This document shows, in pieces, positions 29,201 through 42,351 of a DNA stretch of 64,000 bases. A model generated the notes under the pieces. That model was given only the letters and a program-made list of their open reading frames with translations, was not told the origin of the DNA and searched no databases. The position numbers were made by a program, and so were the translations under genes. The stretch's first letter is position 1, and every line of letters starts with the position of its first letter. The stretch is from assembly GCF_002797555.1 (NCBI RefSeq), contig NZ_PGFA01000003.1, positions 248,001 through 312,000 of the forward strand. Direction: 5' to 3'. The DNA is from Hymenobacter chitinivorans DSM 11115 (GTDB lineage: Bacteria > Bacteroidota > Bacteroidia > Cytophagales > Hymenobacteraceae).

Positions 29201-31353
29201 CCCTGCCCGGCGCCCAATACCCGTTGCAGGCCACCATTACCAACTTCGACCTGAACGGTCTGGCCAAAGCCGGCGGCATGCCCGACTCCATGGTGGCCGG
29301 CACCCTCAACGGGCAGGCCGTAGCCCTGAGCATCGGCCAGCCCCGGCAGGCCTTTACCGCCGATTTGACCCTGTCCAACTTTGCCTACAACAAGGCCCTG
29401 ATTGGGGACGTGGTGCTCAAAGCCACCAACCCCACGCCGGACCGCTACAACGTGGACGCCCGCCTGACCAACGCCGCAGGCACCGACGTGCGGGCCGTGG
29501 GCTACTACCTGGCCACCCCGCCCAGCCCGATTCAGTTTGCCGTGACCGTCAACCGCCTCGACATCAAAACCGCCGAAGCCTTTTCGGCCGGACAGCTGCG
29601 CGAGTCGGTGGGTGGTATTACCGGCAACCTGGCCGTGAGCGGCACGGTGAGTCAGCCCGTTATCCGCGGGGCCATTACTACGACGCCCGACGCGGGCTTT
29701 ACCGTGAGCCAGCTGGGGGCGCCCTACCGCGTGCCGAGCCAAACGGTGAACTTCAGTGAGCAGGGCCTGACCTTCGACAACTTCACGGTGCTCGACTCGG
29801 TGGGCAACAAGGCCGTGGCTTCGGGCACGGTGTTTACCCGCAACTACATCGATGACTACCGCTTCAACCTGAACGTGACGACCGACAAGTTCCTGGCCGT
29901 GCAAAGCTCCCAGCGCGACAATGCGCTGTTCTACGGCAAGCTGGTGGTGGATTCCGACACGCGGATTTCGGGCAACATGATGCTGCCCGTCATCCGGACC
30001 CGGGCCGTGGTGGCTGAGGGATCCGACCTAAAAGTGGCCGTGCCCAACGACGAAGCCGGGCAGGTATCGAGTGAGGGCATCGTGCAGTTCGTGGATTTCA
30101 GTGCGCCCATCGACACGGCCCTGGCCCGGCAGATAGCCCAGGACACGGTGAAAACCGCCGCCGGCTACGACATTACGGCCACCGTGACGGTGAACGACAA
30201 CACGCCCTTCACCATCATCATCGACCAGGCCTCGGGCGACAACCTGCAGGTGCGGGCCGCCGGCACCCTGCGTACCGCCATTGACCCCAGCGGCACCATC
30301 ACCCTCAATGGCCGCCTCGACGTGACCGAGGGCAAGTACGCCATGTCGCTCTACGACTTGGCTTCCCGCGAATTCGACATTGCTCCGGGCAGCACCATTT
30401 CCTGGACCGGCGACCCCTATAATGCCCAGCTCAACGTGGCGGCCATCTACAACGTGAAGGCCCCACCGGCCGAGCTGCTCTCGGCTCAGGGCTTGGCCGA
30501 CGAAACCCTGAATGCGGTAGGCCGCAACCAGCTGCCTTTCCAGGTGTACCTCAACGTAACCGGGGAGCTGCTCAAGCCCATCATCGGCTTCGATATCAAG
30601 CTACCGGAAAGTGCCCGCAGTGAGTTGCGCGGCCCCATCGAGGCCCGCCTGGCCCAGCTGCGCCAACCCAGCGAAACCACCGAGCTCAACAAGCAGGTAT
30701 TTTCCTTGCTCGTGCTGAACCGCTTCCTGGCCCAGGACCCCTTCAAGTCGAGCAGCGGCAGCCTGGTAGCCAACCAGCTGCGGGGCTCGGCCAGCCAGGT
30801 ACTCACCCAGCAGCTCAACAACCTGACCGGCAGCTACCTGTCGAATCTGGGCGTGGAGCTGGGCGTGAACTCCTACGCCGACTACTCCTCGGGGGCCGAG
30901 AAAACCCGCACCGACCTGAACGTGGCCGTGCGCCGGCAGCTGCTCAACAACCGGCTCACGGTGCGCCTCGGTACCGACGTGCCCCTGGGCGGCGGCAACC
31001 AGGCCTCGACCGGCCAGAACCAGGCCGGCGTCAGCAGCTTTGCCGGCGACGTGAGCGTGGAATACAACGTGCTGGCCAACGGCCGGATTCGCCTGCGGGC
31101 CTTCCGCAACAATGCCTACGGCGACATCGACGGGCAATTCGTGCGCACCGGCGCCTCGCTCATCTTCCAGCGCGACTACCGCGACCTGGCCGACCTGTTT
31201 AAGGGCATCGACGAGGTGGTGAAGGAAGAAGTGAAGCAGGAGCGGCGGCAGCAGCGCCGGGAGCGGAAAGCCGACCCCGACTCGACCCAGGCCCCTGTGG
31301 CCACCACCCGCCGCGACTCCACGAGGGTGCCCAAAGCCACCACCCGCCGCTAA
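26212..31353 (+). CDS. tamB: Translocation and assembly module protein TamB
   Basis: About 1713 aa, an inner-membrane-anchored periplasm-spanning protein of the AsmA/TamB (DUF490) group, which acts with TamA/TamL in outer-membrane biogenesis. A single hydrophobic anchor at the N-terminus is followed by ARKAEGYLRDKLGTEVRIGKF, the typical TamB entry, long beta-strand repeats, and the conserved DUF490 region near the C-terminus (about residues 1250-1600, with SEGIVQFVDFSAP and LNGRLDVTEGKYAMSLYDL). The tail is basic. The GTG at 26212 lies inside the hydrophobic helix. The frame stays open to 26092 and the peptide from an ATT at 26158 adds the basic flank TYARRALYALLG, so the true start may be further upstream. 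tamL follows after 45 bp. Confidence 0.9.
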   Translation: MAFVLLLVIVAVVALQFPATQDFVARKAEGYLRDKLGTEVRIGKFRTDFRNAISLDNVYLEDQQRDTLLSVGHLGVNLDLWALTKSQINVKSLELNDGTLHIKRTEPDSVSNYDFIVAAFTSGDTATTAPADSTGGFKYNIGDLHLSNIFLTYQDQVDGNDIRTKVGDLAVTMDEVDVDQSIYRINTAALKNTSIGIVQSKVPPDTPSEPLTTTFGLNSAALNNVSLTYRNNVAAQFISTRIGEAQATADNIDLIKSRIDLNTLTLRNTSLAYAQNENVPVEQRVVNPAEAVRDLNESVEKATGSATSWVVTLKKSDISGVDVAFDNFNQPKQRTRVPGMDYNHLKFTDLVLNTENLFYSENRTTGRIVNLAGKEQSGFQVNSATADVVFDSVQTRLDNLDLITPHTRIRQTLAMRYKSLDALADTKQLPNLGIEGDLRNVRLGFRDILYLAPDLAGTAPFTTGANQSVLVSGRVSGRVGDMRIQNLEFVGFRNTVVKASGRIVGLPETDRRLYTDLNIAQFTTSDADIKSLLPKGTIPAEYRLPGRMTVAGTFKGRPTAQVFDANLRATTSFGNATAKVDMGEGPKGQEPINATFSTQGLDVGKFLRDPTIGKVTANGRLTARGLDPAQMRGKLVANVQSARYNGYNYRGITANVDIDRQLYKVDARSSQDPNLNLDLLATVNLRNANNPTYTVDRLNLRGANLTALGFYTGGDLRIQGDLAANISGSDLNSLNGTFSGRRIVIIKDKQPFAFDSLSGRILQRPGRTEVDFASNVLDATLRGNTRLGDLALELQRHIDRYFDLPGVRYTPSSVYRQFTFDANLKNPKIATQLVPGLKQISPFKLTGSYDSRAANLTVNSRIPLIVYDAYRLDSLRLNVSSDPQKLDYALRLRQASQDTSLRLPNPSLSGSIANNKIGTNLRIAESDSVQRLNVAGVLQVFNQGDAYAFSFGPNLVLDNQKWTVAPDNEVRYTTATGAIFARNVRLSQGNQVLALQTLPGAQYPLQATITNFDLNGLAKAGGMPDSMVAGTLNGQAVALSIGQPRQAFTADLTLSNFAYNKALIGDVVLKATNPTPDRYNVDARLTNAAGTDVRAVGYYLATPPSPIQFAVTVNRLDIKTAEAFSAGQLRESVGGITGNLAVSGTVSQPVIRGAITTTPDAGFTVSQLGAPYRVPSQTVNFSEQGLTFDNFTVLDSVGNKAVASGTVFTRNYIDDYRFNLNVTTDKFLAVQSSQRDNALFYGKLVVDSDTRISGNMMLPVIRTRAVVAEGSDLKVAVPNDEAGQVSSEGIVQFVDFSAPIDTALARQIAQDTVKTAAGYDITATVTVNDNTPFTIIIDQASGDNLQVRAAGTLRTAIDPSGTITLNGRLDVTEGKYAMSLYDLASREFDIAPGSTISWTGDPYNAQLNVAAIYNVKAPPAELLSAQGLADETLNAVGRNQLPFQVYLNVTGELLKPIIGFDIKLPESARSELRGPIEARLAQLRQPSETTELNKQVFSLLVLNRFLAQDPFKSSSGSLVANQLRGSASQVLTQQLNNLTGSYLSNLGVELGVNSYADYSSGAEKTRTDLNVAVRRQLLNNRLTVRLGTDVPLGGGNQASTGQNQAGVSSFAGDVSVEYNVLANGRIRLRAFRNNAYGDIDGQFVRTGASLIFQRDYRDLADLFKGIDEVVKEEVKQERRQQRRERKADPDSTQAPVATTRRDSTRVPKATTRR

Positions 31354-31398
31354 GTTTTCCATCAAAGCAGTCCAAGCCGTTTCACCTAGTTTCGTTCC

Positions 31399-33723
31399 GT
31401 GTCAGTAGCTCGTCGCCTTTCCGTTGTTTCTGTTCCCTGTTTGCGCGTGCTGGCCGTGGCCGGCCTGCTGCTGGCCAGCGGCTGCTCGGGCACGAAATTC
31501 CTACCCGAAGGCGCCAAGCTCTACACCGGCAGCACGGTCAAAATCAAGTCGGAGGCCAAGGTGCCCAATGAGGCGGCCCTGCAAACCGAGCTGGAAAGCG
31601 TTATTGCCCCCAAGCCCAACGCCTCCATCCTGGGGCTGCGGCCCAAGCTCTACTTCTGGCACATGGGTGAGGGCAAAACCAAGGGCCTGGGTCACTGGCT
31701 GGCCAATAAGTACGGCGAAAAGCCCGTGCTGCTGAGCGAAGTCGACACCAACCGGGTGAAAAGCCTGATGGTCAACCGGCTCAATAACAACGGCTACTTC
31801 AAGCCCAGCGTAGGCAGCAAAGTGCAGGTCAAGGACCGCACCGCCAGCGTGGACTACACCGCCACGGTGGGCAAGCCCTACACCATCAAGGAAATTCATT
31901 TCCCCGAGCGCGACACGCTGATTGACCGGGCCATCCGGGCCACCGAGTCGGCCTCCCTGCTGAAGGTGGGTGACCCCTACAACCTGCAAACCTTCATCAA
32001 CGAGCGGGCCCGCATCGACGGGGTGCTCAAAAACCAGGGCTACTACTATTTTACCCCCGACTACCTCCTGTTTCAGGTCGACAGTACCATCGGCAACCAG
32101 GTGAATGTGTTCCTGAAGGTGAAGGCCAGCACCCCGCCCCGGGCGGCCAAGCCCTACATCCTCAACAACATCACTCTCAATACTAGCTACAACCTCTCGG
32201 ATACCACCCAGAGCGACCGGCCCATCATGTACCAGGGCTACCGCTACGTGCCCGACGAGAAGGTGTTCAAGGCCAAGGCCATTACCAACGCCGTATTCCT
32301 GTACCCCGACAGCCTCTACCGCCGCCGCCGCTCCGACCAGACGCTGAGCCGCCTGATGAGCCTGGGCACGTTCAAGTTCGTGGATATGCGCTTCCGGCCC
32401 GCCCGGGCCAAGGCCGACTCGGCCGGCTACGGCTTCCTGAACTCCTTCGTGCGCATGACCCAGGTGCCCAAGCAGTCGTTGCGGGCCGAGGTGCTGCTGG
32501 TCAGCAAATCGAACGGCTTTACCGGGCCGGGCTTCCAGGTGCAGTACCGCAACCGCTCGGCCCTGCGCGGCGCCGAGCAGCTGCTGGTCAACCTCACGGG
32601 CACCTTCGAAAACCAGACCCAGGCCGAAACCAACACCATCGGCATTACTTCCTACGAGCTCGGCATTGATGCCCAGCTGCTGGTGCCCCGCCTGATTACG
32701 CCGCCCTTCAACATCCGGCTGGTCAATTCCGACTTTCAGCCCCGCACCAGCTTCGGAGCCGGCTACCGCTACGTGCAGCGAGTGGGTGCCTTTCAGGAAG
32801 ACGTATTCAACCTGAACTACGGCTACACCTGGAAAACCAAGCTGACCAATGAGCAGGAGCTACGGCCCGTCGACGTGCAGTACATCCGGTTGGGCTCGGT
32901 GTCCGAGCAGTTTCAAAAGCTGCTCGATTCAAACTCCTTTCTCGAAAACAGCTTCCGTCAGCAGTTTATTCTGGGCAGCAGCTACCGCTATACTTACAAT
33001 CAGCAGGCCCTGGAGCAGCGCCGCAATCAGGTGTACTTCAGCGGCGGGCTGGAAGTGTCGGGCAACCTGGCTTACCTGCTCAGCAACCTGACGGGCCAAA
33101 CCAAAACCGTTAACCCCAAAGACCAGACCAAGGCGTACACCCTGGCCGGCCAGGAATTTTCGCAGTACACCAAGGTGGACCTGGAGTTTCGCAACTACTT
33201 CCGCACTACTGCCAACCCGACCAGCGGCAACAAAATAGCTACCCGCGTGCTGATTGGGGCGGGCATTCCGTACCTGAACTCCACCGTAATGCCCTATCTG
33301 AAGCAGTACGGCATCGGGGGGCCCAACAGCGTGCGGGCCTTCCGGGCCCGGGGCGTCGGGCCGGGCACCTACCGGCCCGCCACGGCCGAGAAAAGCAACA
33401 CTTCCTTCTACGACCAGGTGGGCGACATCCGCCTGGAGGCCAATGCCGAATACCGCCAGGATTTGTTTCCCTACGTGAAAGGCGCCCTGTTCGTGGATGC
33501 GGGCAACATCTGGCTCGTCAACGAGGACCCGACCCGGCTGGGCGGCAAGTTTAACCCCGGGACCTTCCTCAACGAGCTGGCCGTGGGCGCCGGCGCCGGT
33601 ATCCGCATCGACGTGCAGTTCTTCGTCATCCGCTTCGACGTGGCCATGCCCGTGCGCCTGCCCAGCGGCGAAAAGCCCGGCACCACGCCCACCTACAACA
33701 TTGCCATCGGCTACCCGTTTTGA
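31399..33723 (+). CDS. tamL: TamL: BamA/TamA-family outer-membrane lipoprotein
   Basis: A 774-aa outer-membrane protein. A lipoprotein signal is visible: VLAVAGLLLASGC with the acylated Cys at residue 29, as in the TamL group of Bacteroidota. POTRA-like regions follow (to about residue 340, for example EIHFPERDTLIDRAIRATES). The C-terminal 16-stranded barrel of the BamA/Omp85 superfamily fills the rest, with QYGIGGPNSVRAFRARGVGPG as the conserved VRGF-like L6 loop, and a final aromatic residue (YPF). The start is GTG 31399. It is co-directional with tamB and 45 bp behind it, which fits a two-gene envelope-assembly operon. Confidence 0.9.
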   Translation: MSVARRLSVVSVPCLRVLAVAGLLLASGCSGTKFLPEGAKLYTGSTVKIKSEAKVPNEAALQTELESVIAPKPNASILGLRPKLYFWHMGEGKTKGLGHWLANKYGEKPVLLSEVDTNRVKSLMVNRLNNNGYFKPSVGSKVQVKDRTASVDYTATVGKPYTIKEIHFPERDTLIDRAIRATESASLLKVGDPYNLQTFINERARIDGVLKNQGYYYFTPDYLLFQVDSTIGNQVNVFLKVKASTPPRAAKPYILNNITLNTSYNLSDTTQSDRPIMYQGYRYVPDEKVFKAKAITNAVFLYPDSLYRRRRSDQTLSRLMSLGTFKFVDMRFRPARAKADSAGYGFLNSFVRMTQVPKQSLRAEVLLVSKSNGFTGPGFQVQYRNRSALRGAEQLLVNLTGTFENQTQAETNTIGITSYELGIDAQLLVPRLITPPFNIRLVNSDFQPRTSFGAGYRYVQRVGAFQEDVFNLNYGYTWKTKLTNEQELRPVDVQYIRLGSVSEQFQKLLDSNSFLENSFRQQFILGSSYRYTYNQQALEQRRNQVYFSGGLEVSGNLAYLLSNLTGQTKTVNPKDQTKAYTLAGQEFSQYTKVDLEFRNYFRTTANPTSGNKIATRVLIGAGIPYLNSTVMPYLKQYGIGGPNSVRAFRARGVGPGTYRPATAEKSNTSFYDQVGDIRLEANAEYRQDLFPYVKGALFVDAGNIWLVNEDPTRLGGKFNPGTFLNELAVGAGAGIRIDVQFFVIRFDVAMPVRLPSGEKPGTTPTYNIAIGYPF

Positions 33724-33751
33724 GTTGTTAGTTGTTAGTTGTTAGTTGTTA
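33724..33751 (+). repeat. Short tandem repeat, four 7-bp copies
   Basis: Four perfect copies of GTTGTTA start directly after the tamL stop codon. It is a simple-sequence repeat that could change copy number by slippage. Confidence 0.85.
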
Positions 33752-33801
33752 GCCCCAGCATGGCGGCAGGGCGGTAAAGCAACAGGCTCAAAACAGAGCC
33801 A

Positions 33802-33905
33802 AGCCCCAGTGGGGCGGCACCTTCGTTCAACGTCTGGTGTCGCCCCGCTGGGGCTTCGTTCATCTATTTCACGCTGGCTACCGATATGTCGCCCCGCTGG
33901 GGCTC
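33802..33905. repeat. Clustered palindromic GCCCCAGC-type repeat, three copies
   Basis: Three copies of the near-palindrome GCCCC(A/G)(C/G)TGGGGC lie at 33802-33819, 33839-33855 and 33889-33905. The last two are in the same orientation and preceded by GTCG; the first is inverted. Each can form a hairpin. They fill the gap between tamL and the convergent gene at 33929. Confidence 0.7.
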
Positions 33906-33928
33906 TGCGGGCGGTGGCCCTGGGGCAA

Positions 33929-34480
33929 TTACGCCCGGTGCTGGGCGGCCATCCGCTGATGATAGGCCAGCAGGTCTTCGGGGGCCGAGCCGGCCAGTAC
34001 CTGCTGGGGCTGCAACTGCCCGCCACTCTGCCGAAATGCCGCGTAGGCCGCCGCATCCACGAAGGCGGGCAGGCGGTGCTCCGGCAGCCAGTCGGTAATC
34101 AGGGTGGCAAAATCCAGCCCCTCGTGCTTGGTGTAGGTGCCCGCGGCGGGGTCGAGCAGGCCGATGGGGGCGTCGGTACCTTCCTCGGTGGTGCGCTCGG
34201 CTACCAGCAGGGCTCCGTAGGCGTTGCGGCCAATGACGACCCGCTCCACGCCTGGCTCCAGCAGGCCGGTCCACAGCTCCAGAAGGGGGTTCAGCTGGGG
34301 CAGCTCGGCGCCGAAGAGGTAGAGAAACCGGTCCTGGTACCAGCCCGCGCCTACTTCGTCGTACATCATGCGCCACAGGCTCTTGTCAAACTTATCGGCG
34401 AAGAAGTCGCCGGGCGGCACGGCAGGCTCGGGGCGGCCGAAGTGGTGGGTGAAGAGGGAGATTTCCGAATCGGAGGACAT
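33929..34480 (-). CDS. DUF1851-like (Tdi1/GAD-like) protein, tentative
   Basis: A 183-aa soluble protein starting at ATG 34480 (MSSDSEISLFTHHFGRPEP). The N-terminal part FGRPEPAVPPGDFFADKFDKSLWRMM and the central strand ERVVIGRNAYGALLVAERT resemble the GAD-like plus DUF1851 layout found in immunity-type proteins, but I base this on general pattern only. No toxin or type VI secretion gene is near. The frame is open upstream for 128 more codons, but that part runs through the 21-bp repeat array and is not considered coding. It may be an orphan immunity-like or housekeeping protein. Confidence 0.5.
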   Translation of the reverse strand: MSSDSEISLFTHHFGRPEPAVPPGDFFADKFDKSLWRMMYDEVGAGWYQDRFLYLFGAELPQLNPLLELWTGLLEPGVERVVIGRNAYGALLVAERTTEEGTDAPIGLLDPAAGTYTKHEGLDFATLITDWLPEHRLPAFVDAAAYAAFRQSGGQLQPQQVLAGSAPEDLLAYHQRMAAQHRA

Positions 34481-34769
34481 AGCGGCAGGAAGTAGCGGAA
34501 ACAAGATTACGAAGAGAAGGGCAATTGGGTGAAATAACGACTGCCATTGCGAGGAGGCAGACCGAAGCACCCTCTGGACAGCGCAGCTAATTCCGGTTCC
34601 TGCGAAGGTAGCCACGCCCTTCCCCCGGAAAGCCCTTCTTGCGGTTGTAGCTGGCTTTCGCCCAAGCCCCGCCACCTGGTTCCACCCTTTCTGGCCGCGC
34701 ACTACCTCGTCCGCGGGCAAACTGGTCAAATTCAAAATGTGCTCTGGCGCTTTCAAAAGGGCGATAAAT
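34481..34769. other. Intergenic region before repeat array B
   Basis: Promoter region of the minus-strand gene at 33929-34480. Its right end (about 34720-34769) is the flank shared with array C; see the repeat entry. Otherwise nothing recognisable. Confidence 0.4.
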
Positions 34770-34958
34770 GCACGCGCTGACGTGTCGGACGCTCGCGCTG
34801 ACGTGTCGGAGGCTCGCGCTGTTGTGTTGAAGGCTCGCGCTATGGTGTGGAAGACAAACGGCAAGGCATCGGAGGCTCGCGCTACCGTGTAGAAGGGGCA
34901 GGGTGGGGCGTAGAAGGCTCGGGCCAGAGCTGCGGAGGTGAGCGTGGAAGCCGTGGGG
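34770..34958. repeat. 21-bp tandem repeat array B (9 units)
   Basis: Nine consecutive 21-bp units start at 34770, 34791, 34812, 34833, 34854, 34875, 34896, 34917 and 34938, without any insertion or deletion. The commonest unit begins GCTCGCGCT and ends in (C/T)GGA(C/G) or GAAG. Units 1-4, 6 and 8 are close to consensus; 5, 7 and 9 are diverged. The ~50 bp upstream, with ATAAATGCACGCGCTGACGT at the junction, are nearly repeated at array C (62498). It lies upstream of the gene at 33929 and downstream of the fdhF-like gene at 35117. Confidence 0.85.
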
Positions 34959-34968
34959 CCCTAAAAGG

Positions 34969-35004
34969 AAAAGCCCTTAACCGTTGGCAACGATTAAGGG
35001 CTTT
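34969..35004 (-). terminator. Terminator downstream of the first FdhF-like gene
   Basis: A 17-bp inverted repeat (34970-34986 with 34988-35004, one mismatch) whose minus-strand reading continues into TTTTCCTTTT. It is the first hairpin beyond the stop codon at 35117. Confidence 0.75.
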
Positions 35005-35016
35005 CTGGTAAAAGGT

Positions 35017-35087
35017 CATGTGTTACTTCGCAGAAGACGGATTGCTTCGTCTCTGCTTCATGCGCAGAATGCTCGCAATAACACATG
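35017..35087. repeat. Small inverted-repeat element
   Basis: Outer arms at 35017-35030 and 35074-35087 are inverted copies (CATGTGTTA core, 2 mismatches). An inner arm pair GCAGA-GACG/CGTCTCTGC is nested inside. The inner motif CAGAAGACGGATT recurs as CAGAGGACGGATT at 62742-62754, also shortly after a 21-bp array. Confidence 0.65.
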
Positions 35088-35116
35088 CGTGCCGCCTGGC
35101 AAGTACCGAGCAGGTA

Positions 35117-37681
<2,565 letters not shown>

Positions 37682-37909
37682 GGTATACTCAACAGCTAAA
37701 AGGGGAAAAGGATAGGCCATGCGGGGTATTTTTCCAGCGGCCAGCTCCGGGCTGCTCATCCCCAGCCACCCGCGAATACGCCGGGCAGTTAGTGCCGATA
37801 AGGTTACGCGGCGGGCTGAACAGTACTAGTAGGCAGACGCAGAAGCTCCGGCCCAGGTTGCCGAAACCAGGCAGTTCAGCTGTTTCTGCTCCTATATAGC
37901 CGCCGGTGG

Positions 37910-38254
37910 CTACAGTTGCTCCAGCCGAAAGCCGCCCGCCGCCTGCACCACCCGATACCGGCGGTTGGCGCACTTCACGTAGCGGATCTGCGCGGTCAGC
38001 GGCACGGTAGACTCCGCCGCCGAGTACTCGCGGCGGAACAGAGGAACCCAGGTTTTGTAGGCCACCAGGAGCGTGTCGCCAGCTTGCTGCTGGTGAATAA
38101 TTTTGGTTTGCTGCGCTGAGTTCAGGGAGGAAATAACTACCCTCCCATCTTCCTGCAGCAGCATTATGGAGCGGTCTTCCGTGGTGGGTAGAACTTTTCT
38201 GGCCGGTAGGCAACCCGATAACAGCAACGCCAGCAAGGGCAAGTATTTTTTCAT
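37910..38254 (-). CDS. Small lipoprotein
   Basis: A 114-aa protein with a lipoprotein signal, MKKYLPLLALLLSGC, acylated Cys at 15. The mature part is about 100 residues, with no motif that I recognise. It lies between two FdhF-like genes on the same strand, 228 bp before copy 1 and 107 bp after copy 2, with the copy 2 terminator in front of it, so it is probably transcribed apart from copy 2. Start chosen at ATG 38254, because the 19 codons upstream disturb the signal. Function unknown. Confidence 0.7.
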   Translation of the reverse strand: MKKYLPLLALLLSGCLPARKVLPTTEDRSIMLLQEDGRVVISSLNSAQQTKIIHQQQAGDTLLVAYKTWVPLFRREYSAAESTVPLTAQIRYVKCANRRYRVVQAAGGFRLEQL

Positions 38255-38308
38255 GCGCAGAAAAAGCAAAGGCGGAACGGACCGGTAAAAAGCCGCCCTA
38301 AGGATACG

Positions 38309-38339
38309 CAAAAAGCCCGGCCGTAGAAACGACCGGGCT
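38309..38339 (-). terminator. Terminator of the second FdhF-like gene
   Basis: An 11-bp stem (38314-38324 with 38329-38339, one wobble) lies 22 bp after the stop at 38362. On the minus strand it is followed by a T-run (the AAAAA at 38310-38314). Confidence 0.78.
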
Positions 38340-38361
38340 CGGTAAGAAGCACTTGCGCCTG

Positions 38362-40920
<2,559 letters not shown>

Positions 40921-40964
40921 GACGCGGATAGGAAATAGCACTGGTGAGGTAACAGCCCGGCCCG

Positions 40965-41288
40965 CTAGTGGCGGCAGTCTAGGTCTTTTTCAATCAGGAT
41001 TTTCAGGGGCTGATCCTGGGCCATCATCAGCGTGGCGGTCAGGCCGTTCTGGTCGGTGCTGGTCCAGTGGTGGGCCAGGGTGGCGGGTACTTTCACGGTA
41101 ATGGCCCCCGCGCCGTGGGTGATGCGGAACTCTTCATTCTCGGCCCGTTCCAGGGCGTAGGTCAGGTGGTCGGCGGCGGTGGGGCCCAGCGGCACGGTTA
41201 CGGCTACGCGGCCGGCCTGGGCAAACTGCTGGACTTCCTCTTCCGAGAGCCGGAGGCGGAGCGAATGGTCTTCAAAGCGGAGTTTCAT
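40965..41288 (-). CDS. Small conserved protein, DUF7009-like
   Basis: A 107-aa soluble protein (MKLRFEDHSLRLRLSEEEV). It resembles a small Bacteroidota family with the sequence 'K-R-R-L...V..A..G.V...' at the N-terminus, a middle strand ITVKVPA and a terminal ILIEKDLDC. The family is known mainly from genome sequences; its function is undetermined. It begins the minus-strand unit leading into the second FdhF-like gene (44 bp gap), which suggests a link to that oxidoreductase, perhaps as a maturation or regulatory factor (inference). The 241 bp upstream to 41530 must contain divergent promoters for it and for the outer-membrane cluster. Confidence 0.65.
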   Translation of the reverse strand: MKLRFEDHSLRLRLSEEEVQQFAQAGRVAVTVPLGPTAADHLTYALERAENEEFRITHGAGAITVKVPATLAHHWTSTDQNGLTATLMMAQDQPLKILIEKDLDCRH

Positions 41289-41529
41289 GAAGCGGGAGTA
41301 GGTCAGATAGTAAAATAAGTACGCGGCGGACCCGGTTGGGGTGGCAACGGCCGAGGTATTTTCCCCGACTTTCTTGGGCCAAGCGCCACGGTAAAATCCT
41401 GGTTTCGGCCGCTGCTCAAAGGCTTTAGCGGAGCTTCGAGCCCGAAAGCGCCGGCCGCCGCCGATGCTTTGGCTTCTAGTTCGTAGCTTGTCGGGCGCTA
41501 GTTCCTGTAAGTCTACTTATTACGCCCCA

Positions 41530-42294
41530 ATGCTACCCCGTATTACTCGTTATCTGGCGTTGGCCGCCGGCCTGCTGCTGGGCGTTTCGGCCCGGGCCCA
41601 GGGGCCCAGTATCGTCGGCCCCGACTCGGCCGCCACGCTGCGCCGCCTGCAGCGACACTATTCGGCCGCGCTGGGCTACGAGTCGCGCCTCTACAACGGG
41701 CCCGAGTACGTGAGCTACGTGAAGCGCTACATCGTGGGCCACCCGTTCTTCGAGTCGACCCAGCCCCGGGCGGCGACCATCGAGTACGCCGGCTCGACCT
41801 ACGCCAATGTGCCCTTGTTCTACGACATCGTGCTCGACGAGCTGGTGCTGGGCGCTCCGCAGGGCACCCTGGAAATGCGGCTAATCAAGGACAAAGTGCA
41901 GCGCTTTGTGGTGGCCGGCCACTCCTTTGTGCACCTGCGGGCCGGGGCCGACTCGGCCCAGGGCCCGCCGGCCCGGCCCGGCTTTTACGAAGTGCTGGTA
42001 GAGGGGCCCGTGCAGCTGCTGGCCCTGCGCCACAAGAACTTGCAGGAACGCGCCTCGGCCGGGCAGCTGGAGGGCGAAATAACCGAGAGAGATGAGTTTT
42101 TCGTCTATGCCGGGCGTCGTTATGCCAAAGCCAGCAGCGCCAGTGAGGTGCTGGCCGCCCTGCCCACGCAGAAAGCCGCCCTGCGCAAGTACATCCGGAC
42201 CGAGAAGCTGAAGTTTGGGGCGGCGTACCGGGAAAAGTCGCTGGTGGCCCTAGCGCGCTACGCCGCCACGCTGGCGCCGGCGGCCGGGCAGTAA
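41530..42294 (+). CDS. Exported protein of unknown function
   Basis: A 254-aa protein with a signal peptide (YLALAAGLLLGVSARAQ, cleavage probably after ARA). The mature part is mixed alpha-beta with several Tyr-rich strands (ESRLYNGPEYVSYVKRY) and no catalytic motif I recognise. The ATG at 41530 places the signal at the start; the longer frame from 41464 has a poor signal. It heads a plus-strand cluster with a TonB receptor, a DUF4249 lipoprotein and an MG2-like protein, so it probably works in the envelope with them. Confidence 0.7.
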   Translation: MLPRITRYLALAAGLLLGVSARAQGPSIVGPDSAATLRRLQRHYSAALGYESRLYNGPEYVSYVKRYIVGHPFFESTQPRAATIEYAGSTYANVPLFYDIVLDELVLGAPQGTLEMRLIKDKVQRFVVAGHSFVHLRAGADSAQGPPARPGFYEVLVEGPVQLLALRHKNLQERASAGQLEGEITERDEFFVYAGRRYAKASSASEVLAALPTQKAALRKYIRTEKLKFGAAYREKSLVALARYAATLAPAAGQ

Positions 42295-42351
42295 GGCCGG
42301 ACAGCGGCCGGTTATAACAGAGTTATTTTTTCGACAATCCTTGCCTAAAGT

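Noticed and set aside
26200..29904. A minus-strand frame of 1234 codons opposite tamB
   Set aside because: It is His/Val/Gly-rich without motif and lies wholly within the well-supported tamB gene.
34481..34864. An N-terminal extension (128 codons) of the DUF1851-like gene
   Set aside because: It runs through the 21-bp repeat array and its flank; the ATG at 34480 starts a normal soluble protein.
34770..34958. CRISPR array
   Set aside because: The units are only 21 bp, contiguous without spacers and diverged; no cas gene is in the window.
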